In this document: one piece after another, positions 1-6,018 of the stretch
How the letters are laid out: each line of letters begins with the position of its first letter
Position numbering within the stretch: position 1 is the first letter of the stretch
Assembly (NCBI GenBank): GCA_018679295.1
Contig: JAHHLP010000139.1
Coordinates: forward strand, 1 to 12,853
Length of the DNA: 12,853 bases
Reading direction: 5' to 3'
Source: Rhodothermia bacterium
GTDB lineage: Bacteria; Bacteroidota; Rhodothermia; Rhodothermales; JABDKH01
Translations under genes and position numbers: made by a program
Notes under the pieces: generated by a model
What the model was told of the DNA's origin: nothing
What the model saw: the letters and a program-made list of their open reading frames with translations, nothing else
Databases searched by the model: none

Positions 1-651
1 GAACCACTCGAAGCAGTCATCGAAGTTGGCGTAGACCTCGACGTAGTCGATGGTCGTGCCGCTGCCGACGCCGCCGAGGGTGAGGCCGTTGATCTCGTCG
101 CCTTCGACGCCGGAGATCGAGAAGCCGCCGTGGCGGATCGAGACGTACTTGAGCGTGCCGGAGTTATCGGCATCGTCGGTTCCGCCGTAGAGGGCATTGA
201 GGTTGGTTGGTATGCCCTCGATCTGGTTGTCGGTGGTCGGTTCGTTCGTGGTGGCGCGTCCGAGCAGGATGAGTCCGCCCCAGAGTCCGCGGTCACGCTG
301 GTCGAGGTCGAGGGGGTCGTTGACGTCATCGAGTTCGCTGGTGAAGACGATCGGCTGGCTGGCCGTCCCGACGGCGTTGATCTTTGCCCCGCGCCGGATG
401 ACGAGCGCGGAGGCACCCTCACCGGTGGTGATGTTGATATCCTCGAGGCCTTTGATGACGGTTCCCGGCTCGATGGTCAGCGTAGCGCCGTTGTCGACAA
501 AGACCAGGCCGTCGAGCAGATACTCGTTGTTCGACGTCCAGGTCGTACTCGAAGTGATGTCGGCACTCACCGTGACTTGGGCGCGGGCGGTACCGGCCGC
601 TGCAAGGATCCCACCGAACAGCAGTGCCATAAGGGAAATTCGTAGTCGCAT
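1..651 (-). CDS. Secreted protein of unknown function, N-terminal 217 residues (3' end outside window)
   Basis: An open frame on the minus strand runs from an ATG at 649-651 to the left edge without a stop, so only the first 217 residues are visible. Residues 1-24 form a clean signal peptide (MRLRISLMALLFGGILAAAG, then TARA before QVTV), placing the protein in the periplasm or outside the cell. The mature part is rich in Gly, Thr, Asp and Asn with short beta-type segments (LTIEPGTVIKG, ALVIRRGAKINAVGT, PIVFTSE, GLWGGLILLG), and contains NGLTLGGVGSGTTIDYVEVY followed by DDCFEWF. This pattern recalls secreted Bacteroidota proteins of unknown function, some of which end in a T9SS sorting domain; the C-terminus needed to confirm that is not here. 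An in-frame ATG at 669 is an alternative start; the 651 start is preferred because GAGGA lies 11 bases upstream. Codons end strongly in C, suggesting high expression. It lies downstream of the TonB receptor on the same strand. Confidence 0.7.
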   Translation of the reverse strand, partial: MRLRISLMALLFGGILAAAGTARAQVTVSADITSSTTWTSNNEYLLDGLVFVDNGATLTIEPGTVIKGLEDINITTGEGASALVIRRGAKINAVGTASQPIVFTSELDDVNDPLDLDQRDRGLWGGLILLGRATTNEPTTDNQIEGIPTNLNALYGGTDDADNSGTLKYVSIRHGGFSISGVEGDEINGLTLGGVGSGTTIDYVEVYANFDDCFEWF

Positions 652-699
652 TTTGTGATGCGTCCTCATCTGATTGATTGAGTTGAAGTCGTTGTCTAG

Positions 700-763
700 C
701 AAAGAGAAAGGGAGAAAGTACGTGTGTACCTTCTCCCTCGTTTTACGTCTGTGTTAACAGACG
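700..763 (-). terminator. Tandem hairpins after the TonB receptor gene, candidate terminator/attenuator
   Basis: Two hairpins lie between the receptor stop and the next gene. The first (746-763) is a perfect 7-bp stem, CGTCTGT/ACAGACG, with a 4-base loop. The second (709-738) pairs AGGGAGAA with TTCTCCCT, has one A-C mismatch, then GTAC with GTAC around a GTGT loop. Read on the minus strand the second is followed by TTTCTCTTT (complement of 701-709 region), which is T-rich but interrupted. I infer a terminator or partial attenuator that sets a different expression level for the downstream secreted protein. Confidence 0.55.
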
Positions 764-784
764 AAGGCTTAACGATTAGGTAAC

Positions 785-3664
785 CTAGTTCCTGAACGTC
801 ACGCCAAGGCTAAACGTCTGGCCCTTATTGTATTCCTGGTAAACGAACTCGTCGCCCTCGAACAGATGCGACCACTTTCGTGATGTGTTTAGGACGTTTT
901 TAATCGAGGCGTTAACCGACCAGTTTCGGTGAAGTCGTTGCGACGTGGAGAGGTCGAGCTGAGGACTCGGCCTCTCGAACACGTCAGGAGTTCCGCCAAG
1001 CGACACGTTCGAAAGCCTCCTGCCAAAAACGTTGAAGAAGGCACCTACGGATGTTCCGCTCTTCTGGTTGTCGTAGCTCAGGTCGGCATTGAGGATATAC
1101 GGCGACTGCCCCTGCAACTCCCTCGAATCTCCTATGTCAGAATTCACGGCTTGCCGGGCAACGAGCTCGCCTTCAGGGATGTCGACTTCCGATTTCACGA
1201 GTGAGAAGTTGACGCCGGTCGAGAAATTCGACAGCCTGTCCCAGACGAAGTCGAGCGCGCTTCGGACTTCCAGCTCCGCTCCATACACGCTGGCACGGTC
1301 TACGTTCTGGTACTGCAACTGACCGTTCGTTCCGCACACAATGGCCTCTTCGATGGGGTTATCGAGATCCTTGTAGAAAAGGCTGACTGCTATGATCTCT
1401 CCCGGTCTCGTGAACCACTCCCATCGCAGGTCATAGTTGGTAATCCGGGTCCGGTCCAACTCGGGATTGCCAATTCGAAAGTCGCCTACGGTGAAATCGA
1501 AGCTTTCGAAAGGAGCGATTTCTCTGAAGGTCGGCCGCGCAAGCGTTTTCGTATACGCGGCGCGCAGATTCATGTCCTCGCCAATAGAATAGACGGCGTT
1601 GACCGATGGCAGAATATCGCTGCGATCCAGCTGCCCGATGCCGACTGACGAGTCCTGACTGGCTACGCGAATGTCTGTTGTTTCGATACGAGCACCTCCA
1701 ACGAGCTTGAATGCCCGTGTGATGGGAAGCTCAATCATCGCGTATAGAGCGTTGATGTCGCGTGAGCCGTCGTAGTTGTTACGCAGTTTGGAATCGTCGG
1801 AGATGACGTGTCCGAATTCGAATCGCTTTCTGAGCGTGTCGACTGCCACGATGCCCATGTTGCCGGTCGCGAAGTAACCTTCAGGGTTGCCTTCGAATCG
1901 AATGTCAGGGCTCGAGCTGTACGAGAAGACCCGCTCCCGAAAATCGCGGTCGGCGCTTTGAACCGCTCCACCAATCTTTATTCGGGCCTTCGTACCCGTC
2001 CAGTTCTTGAACGGCACGGAGATGTCAAGCTTGGCGTTTTGCGTGTTCTCGTCGAGATTCCTGAAGTACCGGGAGGGATCCGAGAATCCGGATGAGCTAG
2101 CCGAGAGCACCTCGTTGGTTCCGATTATCCGGCGGGTTGAGGCGAAGAATCTGCGATCCGGCTCATCTTGCAGTGTTCGCGCGTTGGAAGCATTCCACTC
2201 AACGGATGTGCCCGCCAACGACGGGAAGGAATGCTTGCCGCGCAACTGAAACGAGTACATCTCTCGCTCGGTGTAGAGCAGGTAGCGGTTCGTTCGGATT
2301 GAGTTGGGATCGTCACCAAGTTCTTTCGGCCAGAGCCCTTCCTGGATTCGCGCGGTAGACTCGGCTGAACGGGAATACAGCGTGTTCAGCCCCATCTCAT
2401 GTCGCGGGCTGAACTGATAGCTCAAATTGGCGATTCCACCCCAGCTGATTTCCTGCGAGCCGAGTGCGTCATTGAGGTTGAGATCCGTAGCGAGGTCGGA
2501 TCCGGTGAACGAGTAGCGGCCGGTCTTGCCGTTGTCGTAGGAGGATGCGCTCCGGTTGTACGTCAGGCTTACAACGAATCCCAGAGGCCGTCTAATGAGA
2601 TCCGTTCTGCTTCCTATCGACAGTGAGTAGCTCGAGTTTGTCGGCGCCGTTGACGCCAGTGGCGACATCACGCTGTTGAATGATTTTGAGACCGCATCGA
2701 GTGTGCTAGCCAAGTCGGCATCTCGCCTTGCACGTTGCGCCGATGGGATCACCAGGGTGGGGTCGGAGAGAAGCGACGGCAGGCCTCGCGACCCGTCGTC
2801 GATGCCCAGCCAGTCGGTGCTGCCTCCCGGATACGTGAGGAAGTCATTTCCGAAGTGCGTCCCGGAATTGAAAGAAGTCTTTGCCGAAAACTTGACATCA
2901 AGCTCTTCGGGAAACGCCTTGGTCGAAATATCGACGAGGCCGCCGCTGAAATTGCCTGGCTTGTCGGGCGTGAAGGTCTTTACGGTTACGATGTTATCCA
3001 GAAGATTGGCCGGAAAGAGGTCGAATTGCACTGCCTTCCTATCGGGGTCAGCGCTTGGCATCTCAGCTCCGTTCAGATGGGTCGATGAATAACGCTCGCC
3101 GAGGCCTCGAACATATACGTACTTTCCGCCCACGACCGAAGCGCCTGTCACCTTTTCCATAGCGTCGGCCGCATTGGAACTGCCGGACTTACTGATCGCT
3201 TCAGCGCTGATGGCGTCGCTCACTGCAAGCGCCTTTTGTCGGTCCTTCAACAGTACCGCTTCGTTGTTTCGAATGGCTCGTGCCTCTACGATTACCTCCT
3301 CCATTCCAACTGTCTCGGGCGAGAGCGCCAGGTCGATGCGTGTGACCTCGCCACCTTTGACCTCGACGTTGCGAACAGTTTGTGGTGTGTACCCGATGTA
3401 GGAGAACACGAGCGAGTGGAGTCCCTCCGGAACCGCCGTTATCGTATAGCGGCCGTCGAGATCCGTCGTAGCTCCGATCAGTGTCCCTTCGAGCACGACG
3501 TTGGCTCCAATGAGGGTTTCACCTGTGGCGCCGTCTACAATAATACCGGTGACAGTTCCCGAGGCTGCCTTGCTCGACTGGCCCTGTGCGGGAAGCGTTA
3601 GGACCAATAGACCGCAATAAATCAACGACAGCGATCTAAAAGTGGAGCCGTACCATTTCTTCAT
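785..3664 (-). CDS. TonB-dependent outer membrane receptor with carboxypeptidase-regulatory-like N-terminal domain
   Basis: Outer-membrane beta-barrel transporter expected to import a bound substrate with energy from TonB-ExbBD. From the ATG at 3664 (959 residues): signal peptide 1-29 (ending in LPAQGQ), a beta-sandwich CarboxypepD_reg-like domain about 35-115 (GTVTGIIVDGATGETLIGAN, TTDLDGRYTI), a TonB-box-like stretch EEVIVEA near 123-129, a plug domain about 140-250 (YVRGLGERYSSTHLNGAEMP, NLLDNIVTVKTFTPDKPG, GGLVDISTK), then the barrel, which ends in the expected beta-strand LGVTFRN. The frame extends upstream to an ATG at 3727, but that would put 21 extra residues before a complete signal peptide beginning MKKWYG; the 3664 start also has AGGG about 10 bases upstream. 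There is no SusD-like gene beside it; its neighbour is the secreted protein at 1-651. The substrate cannot be read from the sequence; the SusC-like architecture does not by itself imply glycans. Confidence 0.95.
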   Translation of the reverse strand: MKKWYGSTFRSLSLIYCGLLVLTLPAQGQSSKAASGTVTGIIVDGATGETLIGANVVLEGTLIGATTDLDGRYTITAVPEGLHSLVFSYIGYTPQTVRNVEVKGGEVTRIDLALSPETVGMEEVIVEARAIRNNEAVLLKDRQKALAVSDAISAEAISKSGSSNAADAMEKVTGASVVGGKYVYVRGLGERYSSTHLNGAEMPSADPDRKAVQFDLFPANLLDNIVTVKTFTPDKPGNFSGGLVDISTKAFPEELDVKFSAKTSFNSGTHFGNDFLTYPGGSTDWLGIDDGSRGLPSLLSDPTLVIPSAQRARRDADLASTLDAVSKSFNSVMSPLASTAPTNSSYSLSIGSRTDLIRRPLGFVVSLTYNRSASSYDNGKTGRYSFTGSDLATDLNLNDALGSQEISWGGIANLSYQFSPRHEMGLNTLYSRSAESTARIQEGLWPKELGDDPNSIRTNRYLLYTEREMYSFQLRGKHSFPSLAGTSVEWNASNARTLQDEPDRRFFASTRRIIGTNEVLSASSSGFSDPSRYFRNLDENTQNAKLDISVPFKNWTGTKARIKIGGAVQSADRDFRERVFSYSSSPDIRFEGNPEGYFATGNMGIVAVDTLRKRFEFGHVISDDSKLRNNYDGSRDINALYAMIELPITRAFKLVGGARIETTDIRVASQDSSVGIGQLDRSDILPSVNAVYSIGEDMNLRAAYTKTLARPTFREIAPFESFDFTVGDFRIGNPELDRTRITNYDLRWEWFTRPGEIIAVSLFYKDLDNPIEEAIVCGTNGQLQYQNVDRASVYGAELEVRSALDFVWDRLSNFSTGVNFSLVKSEVDIPEGELVARQAVNSDIGDSRELQGQSPYILNADLSYDNQKSGTSVGAFFNVFGRRLSNVSLGGTPDVFERPSPQLDLSTSQRLHRNWSVNASIKNVLNTSRKWSHLFEGDEFVYQEYNKGQTFSLGVTFRN

Positions 3665-3990
3665 TTTGAGTACCCTGGATGGGCCTTTTGGCGGAAGAGG
3701 TAATGTTTTGCCTATTCTGTTTGTCACAACGACTAATCAGGCGTTGGAAAGGGTCGAATCGCCCGATTGCTTTATTGATCGGCTAGATTAATGGCGTCCG
3801 GTTAGGCCAATGTTATCTCAGTTTTATCCTTCTGTTAAGGGTGCCTGCGCCATGGGATCTTCATGCTTTCGGCTGGCCTCTCGGCGCGGAATTTGTATCG
3901 CCGGTTGCCCCGTCTTCATCGATGCACCCGACCGAGAGGTCTTTCGTATCATGACGCGACCCGCGCTGGCTCCCTAACACTGGTCTTACC
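3665..3990. promoter_or_regulatory. Divergent intergenic region between the TonB receptor and MFS genes
   Basis: About 326 bases hold no convincing gene but must contain the start signals for two divergent transcription units. I could not place a confident promoter for either. A widely spaced 8-bp inverted repeat, CCTCTCGG (3877-3884) and CCGAGAGG (3932-3939), lies on the MFS side. A nine-triplet reading frame (ATG at 3951, TAA at 3975-3977) ends 13 bases before the MFS start and could be a leader peptide or chance. Confidence 0.4.
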
Positions 3991-5202
3991 TTGTCTCGCC
4001 GCCCGACCAACGACTTTTTCATTCTGGGAGCGCTCTGGCTGATGATGTTTTCGGCCAGCGCGCAGGTCATCATCGTCTCGCCCATCCTCCCCGAGATCAG
4101 CGAAGCGCTCGATATCCGCGAGTCACTTCAGGGTCTGTTGATCACGTCATATACCGTCATGCTCGGTATAGTCGCGCTGATCATCGGACCGATCTCGGAC
4201 AAGGTGGGCCGCCGGAGAGTGCTGCTCTTTGGCTGCGGCTTCATGGCATTCGCGCTCGCTTTGCACGGCATCGCCAACTCCTACATATCGATGGTGTCGG
4301 TGAGAGCGCTTGCAGGTGCAGCTGGAGGATCGCTGAGCGGAGCGGCCGTCGCGTACGTGGGCGACTATTTTCCGTACACTCGCCGTGGCTGGGCAAACGG
4401 ATGGGTGATGAGCGGGATGGCTGTCGGGCAGATTATTGGAATACCGGTGGGTAAGATCCTTGCGGATCAGTTCGGTTTTCGGTGGCCCTTCCTGATGTTT
4501 GCAATCACGATGACATTTGCGACGCTATTGGTTTGGCTGTTTGTCCCACAACCAGATGTGCAACGCGAACAGGGTCGTCTGACCATCAAGTCGTCGATAC
4601 TGCGATACCGCAACATGCTCAAGCTCGCGCAGGTGCGCGCCGTTTCCATCATATACCTGCTGATGTTCCTCAGCCTCGGCCTCTACGTCATCTACCTGCC
4701 CACGTGGCTGGAGAATGTCGTCGGCGTTAGCGGGACAGAAATTGCCTCGCTGTTCTTCGTGGGCGGACTGGCAAACGTTATCAGCAGCCCGATTGCGGGC
4801 CGGCTATCCGATCAGGTAGGCCGCAAGCCGCTGATTATTGCATCCTGCATCGGTCTCGGAGTGGTCATGATTCTGACCACCTATGTTATCGACGGCATCT
4901 GGTTTGCCTATCTCATTTTTGCCGGCGCAATGGTAATGTTTGCGCTTCGCATTTCACCACTTCAGTCCTTGATGACGGCAATCGTGCCGGACGAACGAAG
5001 AGGCATGCTCATGAGTCTGGCGATCGCCATCGGGCAGGTGGGAATGGGCCTCGGTTCCGCCCTCGCCGGTGTCACCTACACGGAATACGGTTACATCAGT
5101 AACACGCTGGTGGCCTCGGTCGCGATCGCGTTCATGGCGTGGATGGTCTATTACTACCTTGCGGAGCCTTCCCCCGACGGTGCGCCTGGCGTGGCGAACT
5201 AA
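3991..5202 (+). CDS. Major facilitator superfamily transporter (DHA1-like, 12 TM)
   Basis: A 403-residue inner-membrane secondary transporter, the usual length for a 12-helix MFS protein. Both halves carry the conserved cytoplasmic loop between helices 2 and 3: GPISDKVGRRR at 66-76 and GRLSDQVGRK at 270-279. The helix-5 region SGMAVGQIIGIPVGKILADQ (141-160) followed by FGFRWPFL resembles motif C, typical of drug/metabolite:H+ antiporters of the DHA1 type. The start is TTG: an in-frame TGA lies at 3952-3954 and no ATG or GTG occurs between it and 3991, while the first internal ATGs (residues 18-19) would cut the first membrane helix. No Shine-Dalgarno sequence is seen. The gene stands alone, divergent from the TonB receptor and convergent with the HAD gene 20 bases away. 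Efflux of a small molecule is the family expectation; the substrate is unknown. Confidence 0.92.
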   Translation: MSRRPTNDFFILGALWLMMFSASAQVIIVSPILPEISEALDIRESLQGLLITSYTVMLGIVALIIGPISDKVGRRRVLLFGCGFMAFALALHGIANSYISMVSVRALAGAAGGSLSGAAVAYVGDYFPYTRRGWANGWVMSGMAVGQIIGIPVGKILADQFGFRWPFLMFAITMTFATLLVWLFVPQPDVQREQGRLTIKSSILRYRNMLKLAQVRAVSIIYLLMFLSLGLYVIYLPTWLENVVGVSGTEIASLFFVGGLANVISSPIAGRLSDQVGRKPLIIASCIGLGVVMILTTYVIDGIWFAYLIFAGAMVMFALRISPLQSLMTAIVPDERRGMLMSLAIAIGQVGMGLGSALAGVTYTEYGYISNTLVASVAIAFMAWMVYYYLAEPSPDGAPGVAN

Positions 5203-5222
5203 CCCTCGTCGGGTCGCTGTAC

Positions 5223-5948
5223 TCAATCATCTTTCAGCAGCAATGTGAGGTCCGACAGGTCGGTCAGTACCTGACTTGCGCCCGCCGCCTTTAGAACTTC
5301 CCCATGCTTGGTGGCGTGCAGGTACGGCGGCACAAACCCTATCGGCAAGATGCCTGCGGCAACGGCAGCCCTCATGTCGTCCACGGTATCACCTACGTAT
5401 GCGGAGTCGGCCGCAGAGTGAATCAGGCCCTGTTCGGAGAGCATCTCAAATGCCCGAATGAGCGGATAGGGGTGGGGTTTGGGTTGATCCCCTTGATCCT
5501 CGCGGGCCACTAGCACGTCGAAGCAATCGCTCCAGCTACGGTACTCCATCGTCCACGCAGCCTCAGCACGAGGCCTTCCCGTTACGATGCCTAGAGTGGC
5601 GAGGCTGCCCATCGCGCGGAGCGTCGCACGGTCGATGAGCGGAGGCTCGTCGCGAATGTAGCCGGCGAAGTCGGTGCCGACATAGCGTCTCTGGAAGGCG
5701 TCGACCACGTCATTTAGTGTGGCATTCCCGCCGCGGTCTTTGATGAGTGCGTAGGTGAGCTCCCAGTCGTCGTTGTATCCGCCGCGGTTTTTGTACTCCT
5801 GCACCGCGATAGGCTCTACGGGCTTTCCAAGGAACTCCGATGCAGTGTCAAGGATGGCTCGTCGATAGGATCTTGAGACGTCGACAAGGACGCCGTCCAT
5901 GTCGAAGAGAAGACATCGTATCGGTCTCGGTGCGGAGTTGATCGCCAT
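5223..5948 (-). CDS. HAD superfamily (subfamily IA) hydrolase, probable small-molecule phosphatase
   Basis: A 241-residue cytoplasmic phosphatase of the haloacid dehalogenase superfamily. All four motifs are present (numbered from the ATG at 5948): motif I DMDGVLVD at 16-23, with nucleophile Asp16 and general acid Asp18; motif II VTGRPR with Thr123; motif III Lys157 in QPKPHP; motif IV GDTVDD at 186-191. A helical cap domain lies between motifs I and II, as in subfamily IA; the FDMDGVLVDVSRSYR opening resembles the group named HAD-SF-IA-hyp1 (TIGR01548), whose substrate is not established. The frame can be extended to a TTG at 5966, but that codon sits in the T-tract of the rho terminator, so the ATG is preferred, although it lacks a proper Shine-Dalgarno spacing. 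The gene lies downstream of rho and converges on the MFS gene. Confidence 0.9.
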   Translation of the reverse strand: MAINSAPRPIRCLLFDMDGVLVDVSRSYRRAILDTASEFLGKPVEPIAVQEYKNRGGYNDDWELTYALIKDRGGNATLNDVVDAFQRRYVGTDFAGYIRDEPPLIDRATLRAMGSLATLGIVTGRPRAEAAWTMEYRSWSDCFDVLVAREDQGDQPKPHPYPLIRAFEMLSEQGLIHSAADSAYVGDTVDDMRAAVAAGILPIGFVPPYLHATKHGEVLKAAGASQVLTDLSDLTLLLKDD

Positions 5949-5960
5949 CCTGGTCGCTCG

Positions 5961-5999
5961 AAACAAAAACGGTCCACCGCGAGGTGCGGCGGACCGTTT
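5961..5999 (-). terminator. Intrinsic terminator of rho
   Basis: On the minus strand, 20 bases after the rho stop, a strong hairpin forms: AAACGGTCC (5967-5975) pairs fully with GGACCGTTT (5991-5999), then one A-C mismatch, then CCGC with GCGG around a GAGGT loop. It is followed by TTTTTGTTTCG on the transcribed strand. This is the clearest Rho-independent terminator in the window. Confidence 0.9.
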
Positions 6000-6018
6000 A
6001 AGGTTGGTACGACAGCAC

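Noticed and set aside
130..658. Two plus-strand frames of 171 and 153 codons
   Set aside because: They are antisense to the secreted protein, whose frame has a signal peptide, biased codons and family-like motifs.
3877..3939. CCTCTCGG/CCGAGAGG inverted repeat as an operator
   Set aside because: The 47-base spacer is long and 8-bp matches occur by chance in a region this size; mentioned only in the intergenic entry.
5201..5215. ACCC/GGGT inverted repeat between the convergent MFS and HAD genes
   Set aside because: Only 4 bp with no T-tract on either strand; too weak to call a terminator.
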